64,000 bases of DNA from Beta vulgaris subsp. vulgaris (Eukaryota; Streptophyta; Magnoliopsida; Caryophyllales; Amaranthaceae): assembly GCF_026745355.1 (NCBI RefSeq), contig NC_079209.1:43082888-43146887 (forward strand), read 5' to 3'. Positions 24,583-35,840 of this stretch are shown here, in pieces. The translations under genes were made by a program, and so were the position numbers. Below the pieces are notes generated by a model. The model made no database searches. It saw nothing but the letters and a program-made list of their open reading frames with translations, and had not been told where the DNA came from. Within the stretch, counting starts at the first letter, position 1. Each line of letters opens with the position of its first letter.

Positions 24583-25402
24583 TAGACAACTTAAAAGAGA
24601 GGAACAGTTAATAAGCAAATAGAGAGAAAAAAGAGAGATACTAAAAGTTACGAACTCAAGAAAGGAGAAGATGAGAAGTGTGGGAAAAACACTTACCAAC
24701 AAACCTTTTTATAGGGTCTAAATCGCACACAAACAACAGAAATGCCAATCTTGAAAACCTTTGACAAATTGTCACTTACCATCGCCATTAATGCTAAAGT
24801 ATCATTCTGCAAATTTCGTCTGAGTAAATGAAGAACTGCACGCCAAAAGATTGTAAGAGGAAAAAACAAAATCCCTCCAAAATTGAATGACCACACAACA
24901 AATGAAAAGAAACTTTCCCTCAGCACACAAACTCTCTGACTCACATTAAATGCACAAACCCTCAAGAGCCAATAGAAAACCCCCCCTCTCGGAGAAAACC
25001 CTAGTTCAAGCTTAAAGGACACCAAATAGTGGCACCCAGGCTGTAAATCATCATCAAACGCTACTAACAGTAGCTTTAAAGGAGAACTAACCCTATCAGA
25101 GTAGGGTGAAAGCCAATAATGATAGCTAATAATCACCCCTATTATCGCCATAAACAAGGCAAAAATAGAGATAAACCAACACGAAAAGATAATTAATCTT
25201 AGGGAAAAACAACAGAAGGCTATTGATTTGGGATTTCTGTATGAATAACAGAGATTACCATAAAGATATGGAAACTGAATCAATTTGGGCGAAAATTCTA
25301 GGGTTTCTCGAGGGGACTTTGGGGGGTTTTCCTTTTCTCTCTTTCCCTTTCTCTTTCTAGCTTTCACTCTCATCTTTTTCCTTTTTTACCAAGTTGAATT
25401 TC
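24583..25402 (-). other. LINE 5' leader (left copy)
   Basis: About 820 bp between the LINE start and ORF1. A 226-codon frame runs through it (25373-24693) and is conserved as shorter frames in the right copy, but it lacks a recognisable domain and its purine-rich opening is typical of an untranslated leader. I treat it as a 5' UTR with an incidental frame. Confidence 0.5.
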
Positions 25403-25412
25403 TAGATGTAGA

Positions 25413-25457
<45 letters not shown>

Positions 25458-25589
25458 CATATATACATATATATACATATATATATATATCATCTTTTTC
25501 CTTTTTATATATATATGTATATATGTATATATATGTATATATGTATATATATATATACATATATATATAAGTTGAATTTCTAGATGTAG

Positions 25590-25623
<34 letters not shown>

Positions 25624-25733
25624 CATATATACATATATATACATATATACATATATATACATATATACATATATATATAAAAAGGAAAAAGATGATATAT
25701 ATATATATATATATGTATATATATGTATATATG

Positions 25734-25769
<36 letters not shown>

Positions 25770-25793
25770 CTACATCTAGAAATTCAACTTGGT
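25388..25793. repeat. Axis of the giant palindrome, (AT)n-rich
   Basis: The LINE starts on the two strands meet here: 'accaagttgaatttctagat' at 25388 is matched by its reverse complement ending at 25793, putting the axis at about 25,590. Between them is some 350 bp of AT repeats with 'tatacata' interruptions and three islands of LINE-start sequence: 'catctttttccttttt' at 25491, 'aagttgaatttctagatgta' at about 25569, and 'aaaaaggaaaaagatg' at about 25679. The first and third islands are mirror images about the same axis. The (AT)n corresponds to the (AT)n tract of the gypsy LTR into which the LINE inserted. Confidence 0.85.
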
Positions 25794-26591
25794 AAAAAAG
25801 GAAAAAGATGAGAGTGAAAGCTAGAAAGAGAAAGAGAAAGAGAGAAAAGGAAAACCCCCCAAAGTCCCCTCGAGAAACCCTAGAATTTTCGCCCAAATGG
25901 ATTCAGTTTCCATATCTTTATGGTAATCTCTGTTATTCATACAGAAATCCCAAATCAATAGCCTTCTGTTGTTTTTCCCTAAGATTAATTATCTTTTCGT
26001 GTTGGTTTATCTCTATTTTTGCCTTGTTTATGGCGATAATAGGGGTGATTATTAGCTATCATTATTGGCTTTCACCCTACTCTGATAGGGTTAGTTCTCC
26101 TTTAAAGCTACTGTTAGTAGCGTTTGATGATGATTTACAGCCTGGGTGCCACTATTTGGTGTCCTTTAAGCTTGAACTAGGGTTTTCTCCGAGAGGGGGG
26201 ATTTCTATTGGCTCTTGAGGGTTTGTGCATTTAATGTGAGTCAGAGAGTTTGTGTGCTGAGGGAAAGTTTCTTTTCATTTGTTGTGTGGTCATTCAATTT
26301 TGGAGGGATTTTGTTTTTTCCTCTTACTATCTTTTGGCGTGCAGTTCTTCATTTACTCAGACGAAATTTGCAGAATGATACTTTAGCATTAATGGCGATG
26401 GTAAGTGACAATTTGTCAAAGGTTTTCAAGATTGGCATTTCTGTTGTTTGTGTGCGATTTAGACCCTATAAAAAGGTTTGTTGGGTAAGTGTTTTTCCCA
26501 CACTTCTCATCTTCTCCTTTCTTGAGTTCGTAACTTTTAGTATCTCTCTTTTTTCTCTCTATTTGCTTATTAACTGTTCCTCTCTTTTAAG
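25779..26591 (+). other. LINE 5' leader (right copy)
   Basis: Mirror of 24583-25402. The frames at 25808-26218 and 26215-26643 correspond to the single 226-codon frame of the left copy, split by an indel near 26205. There is no domain, and it is probably untranslated leader. Confidence 0.5.
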
Positions 26592-28255
26592 TTGTCTAAT
26601 GAATTTCAAGGAAGCTGTTATTGGCTCAGATGCTGCCCTGTGAAGGAGGTCTTTCCTCCTGAGCCTGGGTTAGCCCCTGTGATGGGTGTGTGTAGTGGTG
26701 GGATGCAAATTCCCACCTCTGATGGGTTTGGTGATCAGGATCCTCCCTCTGATGCTTCTTTCCCTGAAGCGGTCATTGTGGATGAGCTTTCTCAGGTGCA
26801 GCGAGATATTCAGGAGCTTTCCAAGTCATGTTTGATTGGTAAGATGTTAGGTGAGCCCCTTGATGTGCGTACCATAATTTCTAGAACTAAGGCAGAATGG
26901 AAATTTGTGAAAGGGGACATTGAGTTTCTTGATATGGGTAATCACTGGATTTTATTAAAATTAGCTAATCCTAATGATTTGTATCTTGTGTGGTCGGAGA
27001 GACCTTGGCATGTCCAAGGGGACTTGTTTGTTTTGCAAGCTTGGAGACCTAATTTTGACCCTTTTCTTGAGGAAATTAAATGGGTGGATCTTTGGGTTCG
27101 CATTCCTCGCTTTCCTACTGAGTTGCTGAATTTTGAATCTCTTGGTAATTTGTTTGCTGCTAATAATGTGGGGGTGCTTATTAAGCTGGATTCTAATTCT
27201 CTCTTAAGAAATAAAATTCGTTTTGCCCGTGCTTGTATTCGGGTTGATATTTCTGCCCCTCTTCTTGAGTATGCTGAGTTGGTTCGTGCGTGGTCGTGTG
27301 TGTGGTTATGTCATTTGGTATGAGGATTTCAGTTCTGGTTGTTCCTTTTGTGGTTGTGAGGACCATACTATTGATACATGTCCTTTATTGCATGCTCCTA
27401 AGAAGGAGGTCACTGTCTCTCTTTTAAAAAGCCCTAAACAAAAGCACTTGGCTGAGCTTCTCTCGCTGGCTACTAGGCATGAACAGCTTGCTACCAGGGC
27501 TGTGCAAGCCAATGTGGTACAAGCGAAGCCTAAGTCAGTTTTTAGAAATGCTGGAAATAAGAATGCTTTTCCTAAATCTGTGCATCTATCTAAGTCTGCG
27601 TCTGTTGTGGGTAAACGTAAGAACATGGTATTGTCCTTCGTGAGCCTTCCCAGTTTATCCCTAAGCCAGCTACTGTCCCTCAGTATGGGCAAGGTAAAGG
27701 TAAGGCAATAATGTGTGTTGTTACCCCTGGTTGTGAATGCGTGAGTGACTCTGATGATGATTCTGCTAGCAATGCTGCCCCCCTCCAGTTGCCCTCTTCT
27801 ACTTGCTTTCAGGCTGCTATGCTTGATCTCTCACTGTAGAATGGTGAGGAGCAAGGTCTTCTTTCGCTCCACCCCTGGCTGCTGAGGTTGAGCTCTCTCC
27901 TGTCCCTCTTCAGGTAATCTATCCGGATAACTACTGTCAAGGTAATTCTTTTGGCCCCTTGGAAATGTTGTCTGATCAGAATTTTGGTGGGATATCTGTG
28001 TATGGTTCTGGTGTTGAGAATGATACTTTGATTCTTGCTGATGATGAAAGAACTGTAAGTGATGTTCAGCCAATGCTTGAAACCTCGTTTCAATCTATCG
28101 ATTCAGAAAGCTCCATTGTTAAGCACATTCATGCCATGGGTGTTGAGCAGGAGATTTTTAAGGCTCCCTCTTCTTTATCTAGTGCTGCCAAGCGAAGAAA
28201 GGGTAACAATGAGGACGATTCAGCTTCTTCAGATCTGAAGAGGTCCAAGCCGTAA
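26592..28255 (+). pseudogene. LINE ORF1 (right copy)
   Basis: The first frame (26592-27323) holds the DUF4283-like RNA-binding region, with 'VKGDIEFLDMGNHWILLKLA' and 'WVDLWVRIPRFPTELLNFES'. The next (27223-27711) has the zinc knuckle 'CSFCGCEDHTIDTC', and the last (27959-28255) the C-terminal tail ending 'SSDLKRSKP'. Frameshifts near 27290, 27630 and 27840 separate them; the left copy reads through some of these positions, so they arose after the two copies separated or are consensus errors. An alternative ATG at 26599 lies in another frame and soon meets TGA. Confidence 0.75.
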
Positions 28256-28786
28256 GTTTTTTATGGTTAGAATTGATCTAGGGAATGGTTTTTGTTACTT
28301 TTTGAAGATGCTATTTGATGGAAGTTTCTTTTAGGTTGATGGGAAGGTTGTGTAGTTGGAGACGTAGGAATAATTATGCATTAGAAGCTTCTTTGTTATT
28401 TTGTATTGTTAATAGGAAAGTTTTTGTAATGCTATGGGAAGCTAGGTTATTCCTTCCTTTTCGCCGTGTGTGGCGCAGGAGGATTAGCTTCTCATGTGCT
28501 TGCTCTCCCCCCTTCCCCAGTTTCTCTCTTAGCATCTTTTGGTTATTATCAATGAATGTTCATCCTTTTGTTATGCTTATGTCTGATGCTGTCCATTGTA
28601 TTGGATTTGGCTTGAAATTTCAAATTTGTTTTTGGACATGAGGCTAAGACTCTTCGGGTGCTGGGTAAAAGTAGCAGATTTATTTTCTGGCAGGTTTCTT
28701 TATTTTTCAAAGTATGTCTTGCTGTAGTCAGTTTCCGGTAGTTATCATTTCAAGCTCTGGGTTGTAATAATTATTTTTTCTAGATT

Positions 28787-31700
28787 ATGATTGTGGGTTT
28801 TTGGAATATTAGAGGTGCTTTGAAGAAGAATGCATGTTCGGATATTAAGGACTTTTGTGTTAATAACCGGATTAGTATTTATATGGTTTGTGAAGTTAAG
28901 TCTAAGGCTCCTCCTTCTCAGTTAACTGCCAATCAATGTGGTTTCTCTTTTTTTGACTATGTTCCTACATTAGGCCTAGCTGGTGGCCTCTGGTTGTTTT
29001 GGAAAGAGAATATTCAATCTCCATTTAATCTTGTTGTTCTAACCAAAGGCGCCCGATTTATAGCTTGTTCAGTGACTATGCTTAATGAGAACTTAAGTTT
29101 TGTTATTATTTTTGTTTATGCCCACCGCAGAATGGCCATAAGATCGAGTTTGGGAGGAAATTATCCAATTTGCCAATTCCTTAGATTCCCCTTTTGTTGT
29201 TTTAGGCGATGTTAATGATATTGGTTGTGAACAAGATAAATTAGGGGGGCTGCCTTCTCTATAAGTCGGGCCTCTAATATAAATTTTTTGTTAGCATCGC
29301 TTCCCTGCATTGATCTCCCATTTCATGGCTCGCGTTTTACTTGGCGCAAGAAACGAGCGGTCCTAATAATATTTTAGAACGATTAGATCGGGGTATTGCG
29401 AGCCCGCTATGGCTTAGTTGGTTCCCGCAAGCTAAGCTTGTTCACCATCCTTTTACTTCATCAGATCATTGCCAAATCTCATTGGATCTCACTAATCATC
29501 AGGTCTTCAAAGCACCCCCGTTTCGTTTTGAAAAAATGTGGTGTCAGCGAAAGGATTTTGATACGCTAGTTAAAAAAACCTGGTGTACGCATTTTCACGG
29601 ATCTCATATGTTTATTTTATCAAAGAAATGCAAATTATTGAAAGAAAAGGCTAAGTCATGGAATAAATTTCAATTTGGTAATGTTTTTAGACAACTTCGA
29701 AGGGTTGATGACCAACTTAATCAAATCCAATCTCAACTTCTTGATTTGCCATTGAGTCCTGTTTTATCATGTCACCAGGATCGTCTTTACAGAAAAGAGA
29801 TAAATTGCTCTCTTTTAGTCATGACTATTGGAAACAAAAGAGCAAGGTAAACTATCTTCATTTGGGGGATGCTAATACTAGTTATTACCATACTCATGCG
29901 TCGATTCGTAGAAGTAGAAACCAAATAAAAAGTTTTAAAACGGCTTTAGATCGTGTTATTTCTGCTCCAGCTGAGATTTCCAAAGCAATTTCTCATGAAT
30001 TTGAGCAACGTTTTGTCTCTAACCCTGATTGCGGCTTTGATGAGGAGGTGGACTTCCAGCTTCTTTCTCCAATTATTTCTGACAATGATAATTTGGAGCT
30101 TGTAGCTGAAGTCTCAGCGAGGAGATTAAGTCAGCAGTTTTTATCTTGCTCCGGATAAATCGCCTGGTCCTGATGGCTATCCTCCCTTCTTCTTTCAAAA
30201 ATACTGGACGTTAGTTGGTAACTCTGTTATTCGAGCTGTGCGCGCTTTCTTCCACTCTGGCCACATGCTGAAGGAAATTAACCATACTTTTCTTGCTCTA
30301 ATCCCAAAAATTGAAAATCCTTCTTCTGCGAATCATTTTAGACCAATTAGTCTTTGCTCCACTATCTATAAAGTCATTTCCAAAGTATTGACTAATCGCC
30401 TTAAAACGGTGTTGGGTAAGATTATCCACCCTCTTCAGGGGGCCTTTGTTCCAGAACGTTTCATTCAGGACAATATTCTAATAGCTCATGAAGTTTTCCA
30501 CTCCTTTCAAAGAAAATCAGGTATTTCGGGGTGGATTGCAATCAAGCTCGATATGGAAAAAGCGTACGATCGGCTTGAGTGGAGGTATATATTAACCTCG
30601 TTAAAGAAATTAGGATTTTGCTCAAAGTGGGTGGGATGGATTGAAAGTTGTATTTCTACCCCGTCATTTTCAGTGCTTGTCAATGGCCTTCCGGGGGAGA
30701 GGTTCAGCCCATCTAGAGGCATTCGTCAAGGTGACCCCTTGTCTCCTTACCTTTTTATTTTATGTGCTGAGCTGCTTGCAGACAACTTTCTGCAGCTAAT
30801 CTTCATCGGGATAAATTAATTGGTGTTTCAATTGGAAAATCGGGTGTGCGTATCCCTTTTCTCACCTTTGCAGATGACACTATGATTTTTGCAAAAGCCT
30901 CGGACGCTAGTTGTATAGTGATAAAACAGATTCTTGATAAAAACTGCGCAATGTCTGGTCAGTTGGTGAATTTCCATAAATCTGCGTTACAATGTTCCCC
31001 TAATGTTCCACTATTAGCAAAAGGTAACTTTGCGACGTTACTGGGAATGACAGAGGTTAGCACTTTGGGGGAGTATTTGGGTTGCCCTATTATTGATTCC
31101 CGTGTAACCAAGGAGACGTTTGGAGCAATTAGCCTAAGGTGGTGAATCAGCTCCCGAAATGGAAAGCTAACTCGCTTTCACAAGCCGGTAGAACAGTGCT
31201 GATTCAGGCTAATCTGGCAACTAAAGCCAATTATCAAATGCAAAGTTTTTATCTTCCGCAACCCGTGCTTCTCGGGTTTAGACAAAACTTACCGTAATTT
31301 TTTCTGGAATAAAGACACCATGAATAAGACAGCTAACTTGATTGGGTGGGACAGGATATGTCTTCCCAAAGATTATGGTGGTTTGGGCATTCGTAAAGCG
31401 AATGTTAACAATGTAGCTCTTCAGATGAAACTCCTTTGGCAGCTTCTCAAAGCCATGACAATCTGTGGGTTAGCTTGGTAAAAAGAAAATATTTAAGTCT
31501 CAAGATGTGCTAACTCACAGGGTGTCTCCTATTGCTTCGTGGCAATGGAGGAGACTTATGTCTCTGCGGCCTATGTTCAGGAAAGGGCTTCGCTGGCAAC
31601 TTGGGAATGGTAGAAGTATTAGTTTTTGGTATGATAATTGGGTGTTTCAGTACCCAATTAGCCAAATTGTTAGTCCCCCTCCTGGGAGTGAGGCTTTATC

Positions 31701-32943
31701 AGTCTGTGATGTTCTGTCTGTGACGGGGGGGGGGGGATAGAGCTAGGCTTGAAGTTTTGGTTCCGCTCATGTTGGGGAGAAGATTTGTTCCATTTTCTTC
31801 CTTCTTCTCCTCAAGAGGACACCTTGTTTTGGGGGTTGACTGCAGATGGCCAGTATTCAGTCAAAACGGGTGCCTTGCTTGCTCAGGGAGTTCTTAATCC
31901 TAATTTTGAGAAGGTTGAGTTCGGCTGGATCTGGAAGCTTAATGTAGCTCCTAAGATAAAATTATTTCTTTGGAAAGCGTGCCATGATGGTTTGCCCTCT
32001 AAGGATAGACTTGAGAAGTGTAAAGTTTTTTCCCTCAACAATGTGTTCTTTGCTGTCATGATTCTGAATCAGTTGCTCATTGTGTTTTGCTTGCCGTTTA
32101 CTCTTCAGGTGATTGAGTGTTTGCAAGTGTCTGAGGGTTGGCCGGGAATTCCGGATTTTATAAATTTCAATTTCTTCTTCCTTCAGGTACTGGATTGAGG
32201 AGTGTCATTTAGTTCTTGATAAGGCGTCAGTTGAGAAATTGGCCTGTGTTTGGTGGTTTATTTGGTTTTGTCGAAACAAAGTTAATTTTAATGAGGAGGG
32301 TTTTTCGCCTAGGAAGGCTAGTTATTTGATTAGCCATTTCTTTGCGCAATGGGTTGGTGATCCCGTTAAGCCAGTGGATGATTCTGGGGGGTGCAAGGTG
32401 AGACCTCCTATAAAGCGTAAGGGTGTGAGGTCGGGTCCCCGAGTAAGTTGGAATCCCCCTCCTAAGGGTTTCTGCAAGTTAAATTTCGATGGTTCTAAGT
32501 TGGGTAATGGGGATGCTGCCCTGGGCTTTGTAATTCGAAATAGGGAGGGGGAGGTGTTGCTGGCTGGAGCTAAGTCTCTAGGGCAGTATGTTTCCATTGT
32601 TCAAGCGGAAGCTTGGGCTCTGCATGACGGCATTAAAGGAGCCCTTTCGCTGAATATCTCTAAGTTGGTGGTGGAAGGTGATAATTTGGTAGTTATTAAC
32701 TCAATGAGGCATATTTGGCGTGTTCCCTGGGAAATCTCTAACATTTTCGTTGATGTAGGGTTGGATGCTGCTCTATTTTCGGAGTGTCGCTTCTGTCACT
32801 GCTTCCGTGAGGCAAACCGGGCGGCAGATTTCATGGCTAAAAAGGCGCATTCTTACTCCTCGCTGTTATATTGGTTTCCCCCTTATTGTCTGGATTTTTC
32901 CCTTATCATCCGTAAGGATGTTTTAGGTTGGCCTCCTGATTAA
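28787..32943 (+). pseudogene. LINE ORF2: endonuclease, RT, zf-RVT, RNase H (right copy)
   Basis: The APE endonuclease begins at 28787 ('GFWNIRGALKKNACSDIKDF'). RT spans roughly 30150-31140 with 'KLDMEKAYDRLEW', an intact 'GIRQGDPLSPYLF' and 'FLTFADDTMIFAKA'. zf-RVT lies at 31820-32020 and RNase H at about 32455-32870 with 'LNFDGSKLGNG', 'QAEAWALHDG', 'VEGDNLVVI' and 'FREANRAADFMA', so all four acidic positions expected of RNase H are present. Frames break near 29125 (one base lost in 'atgcccaccgcag'), 30120, 30780, 31140 and at a 12-G run ending at 31736. It would encode the target-primed retrotransposition enzyme but is inactive as assembled. Confidence 0.85.
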
Positions 32944-33000
32944 TGGGTGGTTTGCCTAAGTTTTTTCTCCTTATTAAAAAAAAAAAAATTAAAAAAAAAA

Positions 33001-35606
33001 TTCTACATCTACATTATTTTTGTCGACATTGTTCAATGGTTATAATGTGTGTTTGATTAGTGTGGCATTGTTGTTAGTCGTATAACGTAGTTGTCTGCAT
33101 TGTTCATATGAAACGGACAATGTAGTACTCGTGTGTGTGCCGAGTGTAAAATGTGGTAGAGTATTGCGTGCATATTTGTATTACGTTAGTGTTTATAAAT
33201 TTTAATTTTGAAAAAATATATATCTACCTATACATTTTATTTTTGAACGTTTTATTGGGGTGTCTGAAACGTATGTTATACTAGCGTTTTGTACATTGTA
33301 TTATTAGTGTTAGGAGGTCCGAAAATTCTGAATTTTAATTGTAGTATACGAAGAGTTTTGGACAGCTTATTTCAAGCTCTTGTAACGTTGCGATAACCAA
33401 AGATCTACCTCTTTCTTTGCCCCCTTAATGCACCTCATAAACCACAAACTCTTCACCTTATTTTCTGAAAATAAAATTATAATTCTTGGCTTGCCATCAC
33501 CATATCACACGCCTAACACAAAGGAAAAGGGGAGAGGAAAAGTTTGTGCTTTCTTCACAATTTTTCTCACACAAAAATCAGTCCACATTTCTTGGTTTCA
33601 AGCTATTTCACACCGGTTTTTCAAGCGCGCGTTGAGATCGTTGTTTTGTGATCTTAGGAGGAGAAGGTGGTGATATTCCACAAGACATTTAGAGTACTTT
33701 GAAGCTTTCTACCGCGTATCTTCCCAAGAAAAAGGTAACTAGCATTATCCTAGTTCGGTAGAGTATAGATTTTGAACTTAGGTTGTTAGAGAAACGTTAG
33801 AGAACGTAGTATCATGTTAGGTGGAACTTAGAGAATTGTATGGTTAAAGTTTTTTTGGTAGATTTTATAGTTGTTGGTGTTGTTATCTTGTTTGGAATTT
33901 CTACTATAATTTTATTGTTAGCGCTTGTCGATTGTTGTTTCTCTTAAGTGATTGTGGTTGTGTTGTTTGAGTTGAATTACTTGGATTGTGTCTTGAAATT
34001 CTTGGTTGTCATTGTTGTATTGGTGAAGTATGGGTGTTGTGAGGATGTTTGGTGTGTGCGTGTTGTGAATTAAGGTTGGAGTGGGCATGGATGGCTGGAG
34101 CAAGCCTCGGAGAAGTCTTCGTGGGCGAACGAACGAAGCTCGCAGGCCACGGCAAAAGCCTGCTCGCGACTTGCGACGGCTACCTGTCGCGACCCGCGAC
34201 ACTCGTCGCACCTCGCGACGAGTGGTCTGTCCCGTGGATCGTGATGGTATGCTTTAATTTCCTTTTTAGCTTACAGCTTATGTGTCCTTACTTGGTTGGC
34301 CTTAGGTGTGTATACTAGGGTATTTGAGTAAACTTTGGTTAAGTTTAAAGTATTATATTAAGGGTATGTGCCCAGTTATATTGGGTAACTTTTGGTACTT
34401 GCCTTGAAATTGGTTGACTGCTTGTGTTATGGCCATGTAGACTCATGATGGAACCTTGGTGGATAAGGGTGGCTTGGGTTGCTCTTATAACTTGTTATAT
34501 ACATTGGAAGGTTGGTTTGGATTAGTTGGTGTATACCTTGACGTGTATACTCGTTCGTTGTTGCATAGTGTGACTTTAGGAACGGCATAGTTCTAGAGGT
34601 CTCTATTTAGGTGGTCCTAAGAACGGTATGGTTCTAGGAACTTGAGTTGATTGTCCTAAGGAAGGCATGCTCCTAGGAATGTGTGAGTGATTATCCTAAG
34701 GGCGGTATGGTCCTAGGATTTGGTTACTTAACCAAGGGCGGTATGGTCCATTGGTTCACTATGGGTGGTATGATCCGTAAAAATTTAGCTATTCGAAAAG
34801 GGCGGTATGGTTCCTCGAATATGCTGGCTATTCGAAAAGGGCGGTATAGTTCCTCGAATATGCAACGTAGGCCTTGGGCGGCATGGTCCAATGAGTCTAC
34901 TCACAGACGGTATGGTCTGTTGTGTTTGAGCTCGTTGACCTCATTTGTTGCATGGTTGACGGGGATTGGTTATGTTAGTAAAGTGTCTAGGTTGATGTTA
35001 TGACCGTTGTATCTCGTGGTGAGTATGGTGTTTGATATTGCATTTTCTGAGGTTCTTTCTAAATATTTAAGTTCTTATCTGTTTCTATTTGAGCTGGGAG
35101 AACTGCTAGTTACTCGCCACTGATTGTGAAAGTTGTTGAATAATTGTGCAGATGGTGATGTTGTTTAGAGTTGTCACAGTTTGGACCGGGGTTGTGCGTT
35201 TTAACAGTGTGAGGAAGGAAGTAGTGCTTGTTATAGTATATGAGCACTCTGAAGCTGGAATTAGGACTAGTTGCTTAGTTGGTTTTAAGTAGCTACTCTT
35301 GTTTGACTTATGTTTTGGAACTATGGATTTCAGCTGTTTTAGTTATAGCACTATATTTTGAGGTTGTAATGGTGGTCTTATGACTTTTTGAGACTTGTTG
35401 GAAATGAGGGTATGGGACCTCGTTTTCCCTTTTTACATCTATATCTTGGAGTTGAACTATGCTTATGAAGCTTTATTCTATTTATAATTTTCATTCTACT
35501 CCATAGAGTAGCATCTCCGTCTCTTGTGTATTTCCACTGCCATTATTTATATCTTTTTTCTTTATTTTAAGCGTTTGTTCTTCTTGGTTTTAGACGGGAT
35601 GTTACA
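33001..35606 (+). repeat. Partial 5' LTR of right gypsy element
   Basis: Starts with the LINE target duplication 'ttctacatctacatt' and ends 'gacgggatgttaca' at 35606. It is collinear with 40368-42909 of the 3' LTR. It differs by scattered substitutions and by one extra hairpin unit. The 5' 160 bp or so expected from the 3' LTR is absent. Confidence 0.88.
34574..34924 (+). repeat. Hairpin array in right 5' LTR (10 units)
   Basis: Units in order carry arms such as ctttaggaac/gttctagagg, tcctaagaac/gttctagga, atcctaa/taggat, aaccaa/ttggtt, attcgaaaa/cctcgaat (twice), ccttggg/ccaatgag and cacagac/gtctgttgtg around a common 'gggcggtatggt' core. The arms differ between units but remain complementary within each unit. 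The array lies about 680-1030 bp before the LTR end, so it may fall in the transcribed leader. Confidence 0.82.
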
Positions 35607-35607
35607 G

Positions 35608-35620
35608 TTGGTATCATAGC
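35608..35620 (+). other. Primer binding site (right gypsy element)
   Basis: 'ttggtatcatagc' follows the 5' LTR after one base. It matches the initiator tRNA-Met type except for one position (t in place of g in tcagagc). Confidence 0.78.
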
Positions 35621-35840
35621 AAAACGTTCCAGAAACTTTGTTTAAGTTGCTACTACTTCCTAGAGAATGAGTAGACTTGTGACTAGGATTACTAGTGTCT
35701 TAGGCTTCAAGTCTAGAGTGTATGAGAGTTACCTGGGTAGGAAAGTAAACTTGGGGAAACATTTTGTTTACTATGTTTATCGATTTAATGCTTGCTTATG
35801 TGACTTTGATAAACTAATGTGACAGCTTCTGTTTTGTAGT

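Larger units (their letters stand above)
16738..25402 (-). mobile_element. L1-type LINE, left palindrome copy (interrupted by CACTA)
   Basis: On the minus strand the element begins 'gaaattcaacttggt' at 25402 and ends in a poly(A) tract (poly(T) 16738-16758 on the plus strand). Its flanks are the 11-bp target duplication: 'tagatgtagaa' at 25403-25413 and 'tagatgtaga' at 16728-16737. ORF1 (zinc-knuckle protein) is followed by ORF2 (endonuclease, RT, zf-RVT, RNase H). A 1503-bp CACTA insertion (20251-21753) splits ORF2. Without it and its 3-bp duplication the LINE is about 7.16 kb, matching the 7.22-kb right copy. Frameshifts make it non-coding as it stands. Confidence 0.9.
25779..33000 (+). mobile_element. 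L1-type LINE, right palindrome copy (7222 bp)
   Basis: The element starts 'gaaattcaacttggt' at 25779 and ends in an A-rich tail at 33000. It is flanked by the exact 11-bp duplication TTCTACATCTA (25768-25778 and 33001-33011). The target is the gypsy LTR, where '(AT)n ttctacatctacatt' is uninterrupted in the 3' LTR at about 40368. It has a leader, ORF1 and ORF2 as in the left copy, without the CACTA insertion. Several one-base indels disrupt both frames. Confidence 0.92.

Noticed and set aside
34574..34924. CRISPR-like array
   Set aside because: Unit spacing is irregular, the units are hairpins with variable arms in a plant LTR, and no cas genes are present or expected.
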